Shown here in pieces: positions 17,875 through 26,942 of a DNA stretch of 64,000 nt (position 1 is its first letter; every line of letters begins with the position of its first letter). Source of the DNA: Priestia filamentosa (GTDB lineage: Bacteria; Bacillota; Bacilli; Bacillales; Bacillaceae_H). A program made the translations under genes and the position numbers. The notes below the pieces were generated by a model. It made no database searches. It saw only the letters and a list, made by a program, of their open reading frames with translations, and was not told where the DNA came from. Location: positions 558,001-622,000 of the forward strand of contig NZ_FXAJ01000002.1 in assembly GCF_900177535.1 (NCBI RefSeq), given 5' to 3'.

Positions 17875-19464
17875 CTACTTCACATCCAGTTTATTTGTAA
17901 TCATGTAATATTCACTACGGGTAGTTACCCAATACTTAACTTTATCTTGATTGTAGGCAACGATTGTTGAAGGATGTAAAACAAACGAATTGATTACACG
18001 CTCATTTATATAATTAGCTGCCTGCTCTGAAAGTGTAGCTCGTTCTTGTTGACTGACTGTTTGATTGAGTCTATCAATGATAGCTGTCAATTTCGGATCA
18101 CTTGCACCACTAAAGTTTAGAGCACCAGTGGGGTGATAAGTGGCATTTAAATAATAACCTGCATCTCCACGAGGAGCTGTCAAATTACTATAAGTAGCCA
18201 AATCCCAATCACGGTGTGATGCCATATATTCCTCTGGAATGTCGATTTGTTTTATCTCAACATCAATCCCAATTTTTTTTGCATCTGATTGAAAAACTTG
18301 AGCAATTAATGGTAAATCGGCTCTTGCTGAATAAGTTAGTAAGGTAAATTTAAGTGGTTCTCCATTCTTTTGCATTTTTCCGTCTTTAAGCTTATAACCG
18401 GCTTTCTTTAAATGTTTTATAGCTACGTCTGCACCTTTTTCCACTTGACTATTTTCATACTTTGGAGCGAAGGGAAGGAAAGGGAGAAACGGACCTTGAG
18501 CAACTTCAGCATGACCAAGCAGAATAGTATCCACAATTTTTTGTCGGTCAATTAACGCATCTACAGCTCGTCGTACATTGACATCCTGTAAACTTTTACG
18601 TTGCATGTTCATTGTCATCTGATGTACACGAAAAGTTGCTGTGGACTCAACTTTAATACCATCTCTTGCTTTTAGTGTTTCAAGAGTTTCTACTTCGGGA
18701 CGATAAACAATGTCTACCTGCCCAGACTTTAAGGCAAGTGAACGAGCATTTGCATCTTCATTAAATGAGAAGGTTACAGAGTCGAGCTTTGAAGCTCCAT
18801 CCCAATAATCATTGTAACGTTTTAGTTCCAGTTTGCTTCCAGGGATGAAACTCTCTAATGTAAAAGGCCCTGTACCTATAGGTTTGTTAACAATATCACC
18901 TTCTGTTACATCAATAATTGAAACATTAGGGTTTACAAGTTCTGAGACAAACTCTGGAAATGGTTCAGTAGTTGTAATATGTAAGGAGTATTCATTTGCT
19001 TGAATATTATCAATTTTCAGTGCGTTTTTCACAGCAACACTCTCTTTAAGTGCACGGTCGAGAGAAGCTTTAACTGCTTTAGCATCCATTTTCTTACCAT
19101 TTTGAAATTTAACATCTTCACGGAGTTTAATTGTCCAGTGTTGACCATCTTTACCTTCCCAGCTTTCAGCTAGCCATGGTTTAATGGTTAAATTTTTTTC
19201 ATCTAATCGAACTAGTGTTTCTGTTATTCCTGCTCTTAATGGAACATAACTTGAATCTACATGTGGATCAAGAGAATTAGTAGAGAAATTATACAGAAAA
19301 TGAACGTGTTTACCTTCTTCCTTATTTTTAGTTTCTGTTGCTGAGTTCTCACAAGCACTCAATAAACCCGCAAAAATTACTAAGAATCCTATTTTTAAAA
19401 AATTATTTCTAATGTACCTATGAAAAATATTATAAATCCTATAACAGTCTCTATTTCTAACCAT
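17875..19464 (-). CDS. Substrate-binding lipoprotein of NikA/CntA type, Zur-controlled
   Basis: A 529-residue extracytoplasmic solute-binding protein (SBP_bac_5). The signal peptide has a long basic N-terminus; the lipobox LLSAC places the lipidated Cys at 38. The rest is the oligopeptide/nickel-type fold (PHVDSSYVPLRAGITETL; IGTGPFTLES). GGAGGGG lies 9 bases before the ATG at 19464. It is the first gene of the operon. The two Zur-like boxes in its promoter suggest zinc, or a zinc-metallophore complex, as cargo rather than nickel. No metallophore synthesis genes lie in the window. Confidence 0.85.
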   Translation of the reverse strand: MVRNRDCYRIYNIFHRYIRNNFLKIGFLVIFAGLLSACENSATETKNKEEGKHVHFLYNFSTNSLDPHVDSSYVPLRAGITETLVRLDEKNLTIKPWLAESWEGKDGQHWTIKLREDVKFQNGKKMDAKAVKASLDRALKESVAVKNALKIDNIQANEYSLHITTTEPFPEFVSELVNPNVSIIDVTEGDIVNKPIGTGPFTLESFIPGSKLELKRYNDYWDGASKLDSVTFSFNEDANARSLALKSGQVDIVYRPEVETLETLKARDGIKVESTATFRVHQMTMNMQRKSLQDVNVRRAVDALIDRQKIVDTILLGHAEVAQGPFLPFLPFAPKYENSQVEKGADVAIKHLKKAGYKLKDGKMQKNGEPLKFTLLTYSARADLPLIAQVFQSDAKKIGIDVEIKQIDIPEEYMASHRDWDLATYSNLTAPRGDAGYYLNATYHPTGALNFSGASDPKLTAIIDRLNQTVSQQERATLSEQAANYINERVINSFVLHPSTIVAYNQDKVKYWVTTRSEYYMITNKLDVK

Positions 19465-19482
19465 TTAAATATACCCCTCCCA

Positions 19483-19503
19483 ATACGTAATGATTACGAT
19501 TTA
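19483..19503 (-). promoter_or_regulatory. Zur-like box 1
   Basis: On the minus strand the core CGTAATCATTACG sits within a 21-base site that matches the B. subtilis Zur consensus (AAATCGTAAT N ATTACGATTT) at 19 of 21 positions. It lies just downstream of the -10 of the importer operon. Confidence 0.75.
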
Positions 19504-19504
19504 T

Positions 19505-19533
19505 ATTCTATCGTAATCATTCCTATTTGGCAA
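19505..19533 (-). promoter_or_regulatory. Sigma-A promoter of the Zur-controlled importer
   Basis: Minus-strand TTGCCA (19528-19533), a 17-base spacer and TAGAAT (19505-19510). The spacer contains the second Zur-like box. Confidence 0.65.
19507..19527 (-). promoter_or_regulatory. Zur-like box 2, within the promoter spacer
   Basis: The minus-strand core AATGATTACGAT matches about 17 of 21 consensus positions. It is 24 bases from box 1 centre to centre, so dimers would bind on nearly the same DNA face and cover the promoter. Confidence 0.6.
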
Positions 19534-19635
19534 TATTAATAATTTTATAGGTTATATTTCTAACTTGTTATTTCGTTTAGGATTGAACATTTGCTCTTCA
19601 ATAATTGAAATTAAATAGGGAGGAGGGGGAGAATT

Positions 19636-19779
19636 TTGAATGTGGAAGATTATAAAATTCACTTCAGGGATAAGGGCTACAAGAAGAGAATCCCGTTATA
19701 TTCTTCTAAAGATGGCGAACCATTTTATAGGAGTAGGAGCTTTAATTTTAAAGGTAGTGAGATGGAGTTATTCCTCTGA
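19636..19779 (+). CDS. Possible 47-residue peptide overlapping repeat copy B
   Basis: A TTG at 19636 follows a very strong GGAGGAGGGGGAG (19619-19631). The product would begin NVEDYKIHFRDKGYKKRIPL and end KGSEMELFL. Its last ~15 codons are shared with repeat copy A, where a 1-base deletion breaks the frame. No family is recognised. It may be a real small gene or the relic of one carried by the repeat. Confidence 0.35.
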   Translation: MNVEDYKIHFRDKGYKKRIPLYSSKDGEPFYRSRSFNFKGSEMELFL

Positions 19780-19880
19780 AAAAGCATGTATAATATATAG
19801 CCAGTTTACATGATAGGTTAGGGAAAGTAAGGGAAGCCCAAACACGTTGATTGAAAACGCATTTGGGCTTTTTCTTTTCA
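19732..19880 (+). repeat. Dispersed repeat, copy B (most complete), with terminator hairpin
   Basis: It contains the GGTAGTGAGATGGA block, ATGTATAATATATAG, CAGTTTACATG, GGGAAAGTAA, then GCCCAAACACGTT (19836-19848) pairing imperfectly with AACGCATTTGGGC (19856-19868) and TTTTTCTTTTC. It lies between the Zur-operon promoter and the MerR gene. The order of blocks is that of copies A, C and D. Confidence 0.7.
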
Positions 19881-19983
19881 TCTTTACGGACTAATTTCAG
19901 TTTATTCATATTCTCTATCTTGTCTACTCTTTATAGTATGGTAAATTTAGAGGAATGAATAAAAGTAATTTGAGGTGTTTATG

Positions 19984-20802
19984 ATGAAAGAACTTTTTAC
20001 GATTGGAGAGATATCAAAACTATTCCATATGAAAATCTCCACTCTCAGATATTATGACGAAATTGGTCTTTTACGTCCCCAGTTTACAGATGATAAGACT
20101 CATTACCGTTATTATTCAACCCAGCAATTTGAAAGACTAGATTCAATTAAATACCTAAGGGCACTAGGTGTACCAATAAGCGAGCTTTTAGAGTTTTTTA
20201 ACTACCGGGACATTGATAATCTGGTTATGATGTTAAAGAATCAACAAGCTGAAATAGCTCAGAAAAAAATGGAGTTAGAAACAATTGAAAGGAAAATTTC
20301 TCAGCGTCTACTGCAGATTAACCATGCTATTAATACACCACTTGATACCATTGCTGAGGTGAAACTACCTCAGCGGCATGTAGCTTATCTTCAGCATGAC
20401 TATAGTCCAAGTGAAGATATTGAATTTCCTATCTCAGAGTTACGTACTAATTTCAATCTTAAAACAAATATTTTTATAGGGAAAATAGGCCTTTCCATTT
20501 CAATATCTGACTTGTATGCGGGGGCTTTTAATAAGTATTCAAGTGTTTTTATGACAGTAGAAGAGGACGATGAAGTGGCATCTCCTACCACTATTTTTCC
20601 TTCTAGAGAATATCTTCAAATCTGCTTTAAAGGCACCCATATAGATGCGCCTCCTTATTATAAGAAGTTGATGGAATATATGAGAGATCATCAATACAAA
20701 CTAATTGATGATTCAATGGAGATAACCTTGATTGATTATGGAGTGACGAATGACTTAAATAAATATGTCACCGAAATATTAGTGCCCTATAGTCGTTTGT
20801 GA
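19984..20802 (+). CDS. MerR-family regulator with GyrI-like effector domain (BmrR-like)
   Basis: A 272-residue activator. The N-terminal MerR wHTH (residues about 4-70) shows [20 protein letters not shown] and HYRYYS; a coiled-coil dimer helix (about 80-118) is followed by a GyrI-like/BmrR-type ligand domain (about 125-270). The ATG at 19984 is chosen because GAGGTG lies 6 bases upstream. BmrR relatives bind lipophilic cations and activate efflux genes; no efflux pump is adjacent here. The following DUF554 gene is separated by a terminator. Confidence 0.87.
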   Translation: MKELFTIGEISKLFHMKISTLRYYDEIGLLRPQFTDDKTHYRYYSTQQFERLDSIKYLRALGVPISELLEFFNYRDIDNLVMMLKNQQAEIAQKKMELETIERKISQRLLQINHAINTPLDTIAEVKLPQRHVAYLQHDYSPSEDIEFPISELRTNFNLKTNIFIGKIGLSISISDLYAGAFNKYSSVFMTVEEDDEVASPTTIFPSREYLQICFKGTHIDAPPYYKKLMEYMRDHQYKLIDDSMEITLIDYGVTNDLNKYVTEILVPYSRL

Positions 20803-20825
20803 CATAAAGTTAAAAATCTCACTTG

Positions 20826-20858
20826 ACCCTCCAGCTACTGGAGGGTTTAATGTTTTAT
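20826..20858 (+). terminator. Terminator of the MerR gene
   Basis: ACCCTCCAG, loop CTA, CTGGAGGGT, then TTAATGTTTTATT. Confidence 0.8.
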
Positions 20859-20899
20859 TACGTTCTAAGTTATTTTATAGACAGAAGGGAGAACATACA

Positions 20900-21583
20900 A
20901 TGTTTGGAACAATTTTCAATACACTTACAATCATAGTAGGGAGTGTTATAGGTAGTATCTTTAAAAAGGGAATCAAACATGAGTATCATAATATTTTAAT
21001 GCAAGCTATGGGATTGGTAGCTACTGTGTTGGGGATTGATGCTGTTGTACATCATTTACCTTCGAGTAAGTATCCTGTACTTTTCATTGTAAGTTTAGCG
21101 TTAGGAGGGTTAATTGGTCAAAAACTTAATTTAGAAGTAAGATTTAACAACTTGGTTAATAAATTTTCTAAAAGTAACTTAGCTGAAGGTTTGTCGACGG
21201 CCATTTTATTATTCTGTATAGGCTCTTTGTCTATTTTAGGACCGATAGAAGCCGCTCTAAAAGAAGACTATACCTATTTACTTGCTAATGGAATATTAGA
21301 TGGAATCACTTCCATTGTTTTAGCTTCAACCTTTGGTATAGGAATAGCTATTGCTGGGGGTGTATTATTTATATGGCAAGGCTCAATTTATCTCATTACA
21401 ATCTTGCTAGAAGGTGCTATTAATCATAGCCTATTAAATGAATTGAGTATTGTAGGTGGAATACTAATTTTAGCATCAGGGTTAAATATCTTAGAAATTA
21501 AAAAGTTCAAAACATTAAACCTTATTCCTGCTTTACTTGTTTCACCTCTTCTATTTTTAATTATTGAATTATTTCAATTCTGA
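20900..21583 (+). CDS. DUF554 family membrane protein, second copy
   Basis: A 227-residue membrane protein with about seven helices and the family start FGTIFNTLTIIVGSVIGSIF and GPIEAALKEDYTYLLANGILD-type loop. It is a distant paralog of the protein at 11429-12142. The Shine-Dalgarno is AAGGGAG. The function is unknown. Confidence 0.83.
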   Translation: MFGTIFNTLTIIVGSVIGSIFKKGIKHEYHNILMQAMGLVATVLGIDAVVHHLPSSKYPVLFIVSLALGGLIGQKLNLEVRFNNLVNKFSKSNLAEGLSTAILLFCIGSLSILGPIEAALKEDYTYLLANGILDGITSIVLASTFGIGIAIAGGVLFIWQGSIYLITILLEGAINHSLLNELSIVGGILILASGLNILEIKKFKTLNLIPALLVSPLLFLIIELFQF

Positions 21584-21657
21584 TACTGATGAAGCTGAAA
21601 AGAAGGCAGAATAAAACCTAATTAATTTCATTTTAAAAAAGAGAAGATTTAAGAACC

Positions 21658-21756
21658 AACTATATATAGCTTTAGTTTACATAACCTTTATATTAAGGAA
21701 GTAATACAAGCGCAAATTCGTTCAGTAACAACGAGATTGCGCTTTTTTCTTTTATA
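21658..21756 (+). repeat. Dispersed repeat, copy D, ending in a terminator hairpin
   Basis: ACTATATATAGC, TTAGTTTACATA and AAGGAAGTAA precede GCGCAAATTCGTT (21710-21722) pairing with AACGAGATTGCGC (21730-21742) and TTTTTTCTTTT. The arm sequence is compensated relative to copies B and C (GCCC/GGGC becomes GCGC/GCGC). It probably ends the DUF554 transcript. Confidence 0.65.
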
Positions 21757-21937
21757 AGTAAATGAATTTTAGTTTTGTGAAGATCTTCTAAATTAACTTT
21801 AACTTATATTTTAAGCAACACTAATTTCTAGAAGTATATCTAGTATAAGACCCTTTAAAAATGTACAACACATCCAGTATACATTTGTATACGGATAATC
21901 CGGGCTGGTAAAGATGTAAACGAAAGGAATGGTGTCA

Positions 21938-22390
21938 ATGGATAAGAAGCAGATAGTAGATACGCTTAATAAACTAGTGGAAGGTCAGTACATGGGGATA
22001 CATGCTTACGAAAATTTTATAGAAAATCTCGATTCCTCTTCTTCCCTTCTTTCTCACTTTATTGAAATTCGTAAAGATCTAGAACAACATGCAGAATTGC
22101 TTTCAAAACGTGTTCAAGTACTAGACGAAACACCTAAAAGTAGTGAAGGAATTATAGGGAAAATAGAGCTTTTTATAAGCCAACTATTTGATTCTTCTAC
22201 TAGTGAACAAGATATTCTAAAACATGCTATTAAGGGCCAAAATTTATATGGAATCAAAATGACTGAAGAATTAGTTTCAAATAAACTTGATGAGGAAAGT
22301 TTATGTCTCGTTCATGAAATATTACAAAAACAACGAGAGCATGTTGACTATTTAAAATATGAATTACATTCTAGAACTTCTTCTCAGTGA
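21938..22390 (+). CDS. DUF2383 ferritin-like helical protein
   Basis: A 150-residue all-helical protein of the ferritin-like DUF2383 group. EGQYMGIHAYENFIENLDS, EIRKDLEQHAELL and the C-terminal EILQKQREHVDYLKYEL carry Glu/His residues spaced as in a four-helix bundle. The ATG at 21938 is preferred to that at 21929 because AAAGGA is too close to the latter. It is flanked by terminators. A metal-binding or stress role is inferred from the fold only. Confidence 0.65.
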   Translation: MDKKQIVDTLNKLVEGQYMGIHAYENFIENLDSSSSLLSHFIEIRKDLEQHAELLSKRVQVLDETPKSSEGIIGKIELFISQLFDSSTSEQDILKHAIKGQNLYGIKMTEELVSNKLDEESLCLVHEILQKQREHVDYLKYELHSRTSSQ

Positions 22391-22420
22391 TTTCATTACA
22401 TTACTGTGTTTGAACTGCTA

Positions 22421-22450
22421 AGGAGCTTTTATGATAAGCTCCTCGTTTTT
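22421..22450 (+). terminator. Terminator of the DUF2383 gene
   Basis: AGGAGCTT and AAGCTCCT form the stem, followed by CGTTTTTT. Confidence 0.85.
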
Positions 22451-22652
22451 TAAGGTTGATAACCTAGCATAGCTAACAACAGTGCTATCCGGAGATAAAC
22501 AATATTTCTGGGAATAATAAATACTGAGAGAATTTAAAATTTTCTTCATTTTACTTTTGCTGTATTTTATATATTTGTAACAAAAATATAAAATATAATA
22601 GGTTAAATAATCTGAAAAATCTTAATAGTGTTTTACTTTCTGTAATGTCTTA

Positions 22653-22669
22653 TGTTATATTTATTTACA
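22653..22669. promoter_or_regulatory. TnrA/GlnR box upstream of ureABC
   Basis: TGTTATATTTATTTACA matches the consensus TGTNANAWWWTNTNACA at all specified positions but one. It lies 30 bases before the ureA start. In B. subtilis the ure genes are under nitrogen control by TnrA and GlnR, so nitrogen regulation is likely here as well. Confidence 0.7.
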
Positions 22670-22699
22670 TATTTTGTATATATTAAGGAGGTTTATGAA

Positions 22700-23017
22700 A
22701 TGAGATTAACAGAAGTAGAGAAAGAAAAATTGTTAATTGTTGTTGCCGGTCAGCTAGCCCAAGACAGGAAAGAGCGGGGGGTTTTATTAAATTATCCGGA
22801 AGCAACAGCCTATTTAACTTGCTATGTCATCGAAAGAGCCCGTGAAGGAAAAAGTGTTGAAGAGATTATGGAACTTGGTCGTCATGTGCTTAGTGTAGAA
22901 GATTTAATGGAGGGGGTTCCTGAAATGTTAGAGAGCATACAAGTTGAAGCAACATTTCCAGATGGTGTAAAGCTTGTCACAATTCATCAGCCAATACAAA
23001 AGGAGGTAAATGCATGA
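22700..23017 (+). CDS. ureA: Urease gamma subunit
   Basis: A 105-residue structural subunit. [20 protein letters not shown] and [20 protein letters not shown] are diagnostic. The ATG at 22700 follows AAGGAGG; upstream in-frame codons have no site. Its stop overlaps the ureB start (ATGA). Urease hydrolyses urea to ammonia and carbamate in the cytoplasm. Confidence 0.97.
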   Translation: MRLTEVEKEKLLIVVAGQLAQDRKERGVLLNYPEATAYLTCYVIERAREGKSVEEIMELGRHVLSVEDLMEGVPEMLESIQVEATFPDGVKLVTIHQPIQKEVNA

Positions 23018-23391
23018 AACCGGGAGCATTTCAAATAGCAGAAGGTACAATTGAAATTAATAAAGGCAAGCCTCAATGTGAACTCATCGTGAAAAATATA
23101 GGATCACGCTCCATTCAAGTTGGTTCGCATTTTCATTTTGCAGAAGTGAATCGAGCTCTTTCATTTAATAGAGAAAAAGCGATTGGTATGCGCCTTGATA
23201 TCCCATCTGGTACGGCAGTTCGAATAGAACCTGGTGAGGAGAAGCAAGTAACGTTAGTGGCATTAGGTGGTCGAAAAACTGTATACGGATTAAATGGTAT
23301 AACGGAAGGATTTATCGACAAACGACGTAAAGAAAAAATAATAGAAAAACTAGAAAAGTATAGTGGTAGCACAAAGGAGGTTTTATCATGA
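23014..23391 (+). CDS. ureB: Urease beta subunit
   Basis: A 125-residue subunit. [32 protein letters not shown] and [20 protein letters not shown] are typical. It overlaps ureA and ureC by 4 bases each, ensuring balanced synthesis. The C-terminal tail after YGLNGI is Lys-rich, as in other Bacillus forms. Confidence 0.97.
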   Translation: MKPGAFQIAEGTIEINKGKPQCELIVKNIGSRSIQVGSHFHFAEVNRALSFNREKAIGMRLDIPSGTAVRIEPGEEKQVTLVALGGRKTVYGLNGITEGFIDKRRKEKIIEKLEKYSGSTKEVLS

Positions 23392-25097
23392 GGATGTCTA
23401 AGAGACAATATGCAGATCTCTTTGGTCCTACAGTAGGGGATAAGATCCGACTAGCAGATACGGATTTATGGGTTGAAATCGAAAAAGACTGCACAGTGTA
23501 CGGAGAAGAGGTCATCTTTGGCGGAGGAAAAACGATTCGTGATGGGATGGGACAGAATGGACGATTAACAGCTAAGGAAGGAGCCCTTGATTTAGTGATC
23601 ACAAATGTAATTGTGATTGATCATACAGGTATTATAAAAGCTGACGTTGGAGTGAAAAACGGGAGAATTGTAGGGGTAGGGAAAAGCGGAAACCCAGATA
23701 TTATGGATAACGTTGACGCTAACCTAGTCATTGGAGCTGGTACTGAAGTCATCTCAGGAGAGGGAAAAATCTTAACAGCTGGTGGGGTTGACACTCATAT
23801 TCATTTTATTTGTCCCCAACAAATGGATGTTGCACTTTCTTCAGGTATTACAACAATGATTGGCGGTGGAACTGGACCAACTACAGGAAGTAAAGCCACA
23901 ACGTGTACTTCAGGTCCTTGGTATATGGAAAGAATGCTTGAAGCTGCTGAAGAGTTCCCTGTAAATGTAGGGTTCTTAGGAAAAGGAAATGCTTCTCATA
24001 AAGCCCCTTTAATCGAACAAATTGAAGCTGGGGCAGTTGGTCTTAAGCTTCATGAAGATTGGGGATCAACACCTCGCGCAATTGAAACATGCATGGATGT
24101 CGTCGAGCAATTGGACATTCAAGTCGCAATACATACAGATACACTAAATGAAGCGGGGTTTTTAGAAGATACACTCGAAGCCATTGGAGACCGTGTCATT
24201 CATACGTACCATATTGAAGGTGCAGGTGGAGGACATGCTCCAGACATTATGAAACTAGCTTCTTACTCCAACATTTTACCTTCTTCAACAACACCAACAA
24301 TGCCCTACACATCAAATACAATGGAAGAACATTTAGACATGATGATGGTATGCCATCATTTAGATGCAAACGTGCCGGAAGATGTTGCTTTTAGTCGCTC
24401 AAGAATTCGCGCAGCTACGATTGCAGCAGAGGATGTGCTTCATGATATAGGAGCCATTAGTATGATGTCTTCGGATTCACAAGCAATGGGACGAGTTGGT
24501 GAGGTGATTATTCGCACATGGCAAACAGCTGATAAAATGAAAAAACAGCGCGGCGCTCTTCCAGGTGAACGGGGGAATGATAATGAACGTGCAAAACGTT
24601 ACGTTGCCAAATATACGATTAATCCAGCTATTACACATGGCATAAGTCATGAAGTTGGTTCAATTGAAAATGGGAAGCTTGCAGACCTTGTTTTATGGGA
24701 TCCGGTGTTTTTTGGTGTAAAACCAGACCTTGTTTTAAAAGGTGGAATGATTGCACGTGCTCAAATGGGAGATCCTAACGCTTCTATCCCCACTCCAGAA
24801 CCTGTCTTTATGAGAAGAATGTATGCGTCATACGGTAAAGCTAACTCTTCTACAGCCATTACCTTTATGTCGCAGGCAAGCATTGACCGTGGTGTGCATG
24901 AAAAGTTAGGATTATCCAAAATCATCTCACCCGTACGCAACATCCGAAACTTAAGTAAGCTTGATATGAAGCTTAATGATGCTTTACCTCAAATTGAAGT
25001 AAATCCAAAAACATACCAAGTATTTGCCGATGGAAAAGAAATTTCGTGCGAGCCTGTTGATCACGTTCCGTTAGCACAGCGTTATTTCTTATTCTAA
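23388..25097 (+). CDS. ureC: Urease alpha (catalytic) subunit
   Basis: A 569-residue nickel amidohydrolase. All catalytic residues are present: His137 and His139 (THIH), the carbamylated Lys220 (GLKLHED), His222, His249, His275, the flap Cys322-His323 (MVCHHLD) and Asp363. The length is normal. No ureE, F, G, D or H gene follows; ureC ends at a hairpin and the next gene is on the opposite strand. The same lack of accessory genes beside ureABC is known in B. subtilis. Confidence 0.98.
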   Translation: MRMSKRQYADLFGPTVGDKIRLADTDLWVEIEKDCTVYGEEVIFGGGKTIRDGMGQNGRLTAKEGALDLVITNVIVIDHTGIIKADVGVKNGRIVGVGKSGNPDIMDNVDANLVIGAGTEVISGEGKILTAGGVDTHIHFICPQQMDVALSSGITTMIGGGTGPTTGSKATTCTSGPWYMERMLEAAEEFPVNVGFLGKGNASHKAPLIEQIEAGAVGLKLHEDWGSTPRAIETCMDVVEQLDIQVAIHTDTLNEAGFLEDTLEAIGDRVIHTYHIEGAGGGHAPDIMKLASYSNILPSSTTPTMPYTSNTMEEHLDMMMVCHHLDANVPEDVAFSRSRIRAATIAAEDVLHDIGAISMMSSDSQAMGRVGEVIIRTWQTADKMKKQRGALPGERGNDNERAKRYVAKYTINPAITHGISHEVGSIENGKLADLVLWDPVFFGVKPDLVLKGGMIARAQMGDPNASIPTPEPVFMRRMYASYGKANSSTAITFMSQASIDRGVHEKLGLSKIISPVRNIRNLSKLDMKLNDALPQIEVNPKTYQVFADGKEISCEPVDHVPLAQRYFLF

Positions 25098-25114
25098 ACG
25101 CCCTCCAAGATAAA

Positions 25115-25148
25115 CAAAGAAGCATAAGTTTACGCTTATGCTTCTTTG
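25115..25148. terminator. Hairpin after ureC
   Basis: CAAAGAAGCATAAG pairs with CTTATGCTTCTTTG over 6 bases. The stem is perfect but followed by only a weak T stretch (GATTTTAAA). Confidence 0.7.
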
Positions 25149-25326
25149 GATTTTAAATCCCGAATCCAATTCAGGGAAGTTAATAAGGCCCATACTCTTG
25201 TCAATCAAAGGGAATACGCCGTATGTTTTTTCTTATTTATGCCGATTGTTATATATGAGAATATAACTAATAACAAGAACATATTTGTATAGAGCATGAA
25301 TAGGGGATAAGCTTCTGGAAATTTAT

Positions 25327-26793
25327 TTATGCTTTTACAAATACGGTTTTAATAGAAGTGAAAAACTCAATCGCAGCTTCTCCTTGCTCACGAGAGTGGG
25401 AGCTAGATTGTTTCATTCCCCCGAATGGAGCTTGCAGTTCAACTCCAGCAGATTCAGCATTAATACGCACGAGACCAGCATCCATCTCATTAATAAAAGA
25501 AAGCATGCGTCCAATACTTTTAGTGAAAATAGAAGCACTTAGTCCAAATTTCACGTCGTTTGCAATTTGTAATGCTTCTTCTAAAGTCTCAACTTTGATA
25601 AGGGCAAGCACTGGACCGAAAATTTCCTCTTGGGCAATGGTCATTCCATTACTAACATTTTCAAAGACAGTAGGTTCCATAAAGAATCCATTGACTAATG
25701 CTTCTTCCTCTATACGTTTACCGCCATAAATTAATGTTGCGCCTTCTTCTATGCCTTTTTTTACGTAAGAAAGTACTGTATTAAGCTGGCTTTCGCTCGC
25801 ACATGGCCCCATCCATACGTCTTCTTTTAACCCATTCCCAATTTTTATTTCCTTTATCTTTTCAATAAGTTTATTTTTGAACGGCTCGTAAACTTCACTT
25901 TGTACGATTACACGACTTGTAGCTGTGCATTTCTGTCCCGTAGAACGAAGGCCTCCACTAATAGTTGCTTCCACTGCCTGTTCTAAATCAGCGTCATTAG
26001 CTACAATTACAGGATTCTTCCCACCCATTTCTAACTGATATTTAGCACCACGCTTTAGAGCACCTAGTCCAATTGACTTCCCAACTGCATCAGATCCTGT
26101 GAATGTAATTCCATTAATATCCGGGTGGTTAGTAATCGCTTGACCAATGACAGACCCAGGGCCTGTTACCATATTAATAGTACCACTTGGAAGTCCAGCC
26201 TCATCAAAACATTCTATTACTTTGGCTGCGGTTACTGCAGCTTCTTGAGCGGGTTTAAGAATAACAGTATTTCCATAAATGAGCGCCGGTGCTATTTTCC
26301 AGATAGGGATTGCTACTGGAAAATTCCAAGGTGTGATAACACCTACAACTCCAAGGGGAGCGCGAGTAGTGAACATCAGTGCCTCGGAATCTGATGAAGG
26401 AATCACGTCACCTGTTTTTCTCATTCCTTCGCCTGCATAATAACGAAGGATAGCGACACCTCTAGCCGTTTCTCCTTTTGCTTCCAGAAATGTTTTTCCC
26501 ATTTCACGAGTCATTGTTTCCGCAATTTCATCAATACGTTGCTCGAGTGCGTTTGCGACCCTATACAAATACTCCCCACGGGCAGCACCAGATAGCTTTC
26601 CCCAGAGAACTTGTGCTTCTTTCGCAGCAAGGACAGCATAATCTAAATCTTCTTTTTCAGATTGTTGTACATAACCGATGATTTCATAACGGTTGGCTGG
26701 ATTGATACTAGTCTCAACTTTTTGAATAGAAGCCGTTACCCATTTACCATTGATATAGTTTAAATACGTTTTTCCGTCTGTTTTTACGCTCAT
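25327..26793 (-). CDS. Alpha-ketoglutarate semialdehyde dehydrogenase (ALDH superfamily)
   Basis: A 488-residue NAD(P)-dependent aldehyde dehydrogenase. [34 protein letters not shown] (general base Glu) and [10 protein letters not shown] (catalytic Cys) are in order. It resembles B. subtilis YcbD and other 2,5-dioxovalerate dehydrogenases. The ATG at 26793 follows GGGGG. It lies 149 bases after a keto-deoxy-acid dehydratase gene on the same strand, so it should oxidise the semialdehyde to 2-oxoglutarate, the last step of a Weimberg-type route. The specificity is inferred from the neighbours. Confidence 0.82.
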   Translation of the reverse strand: MSVKTDGKTYLNYINGKWVTASIQKVETSINPANRYEIIGYVQQSEKEDLDYAVLAAKEAQVLWGKLSGAARGEYLYRVANALEQRIDEIAETMTREMGKTFLEAKGETARGVAILRYYAGEGMRKTGDVIPSSDSEALMFTTRAPLGVVGVITPWNFPVAIPIWKIAPALIYGNTVILKPAQEAAVTAAKVIECFDEAGLPSGTINMVTGPGSVIGQAITNHPDINGITFTGSDAVGKSIGLGALKRGAKYQLEMGGKNPVIVANDADLEQAVEATISGGLRSTGQKCTATSRVIVQSEVYEPFKNKLIEKIKEIKIGNGLKEDVWMGPCASESQLNTVLSYVKKGIEEGATLIYGGKRIEEEALVNGFFMEPTVFENVSNGMTIAQEEIFGPVLALIKVETLEEALQIANDVKFGLSASIFTKSIGRMLSFINEMDAGLVRINAESAGVELQAPFGGMKQSSSHSREQGEAAIEFFTSIKTVFVKA

Positions 26794-26942
26794 CTTATAT
26801 ACCCCCATATTTCATGAAATAGTTTACTTCATCTCAAAATATTGAATAGCAAAGTCGTTATTATAGTTAATTTTATTGAAAATTTAGAAAAATAAAATCA
26901 GAGCAGTGTTTTTCTGTATGGGTATTGTTCTATCTAATTTAC

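Noticed and set aside
14523-19464. Nickel importer serving the nearby urease
   Set aside because: The ABC type would fit, but the promoter has two Zur-like boxes and no NikR-type site. Proximity to ureABC is separated by terminators and unrelated genes. Nickel as a secondary cargo is not excluded.
20353-20374. Perfect inverted repeat GCTGAGGT/ACCTCAGC
   Set aside because: It lies inside the MerR coding sequence, with no T run and no sign of regulatory use. Probably codon-driven chance.
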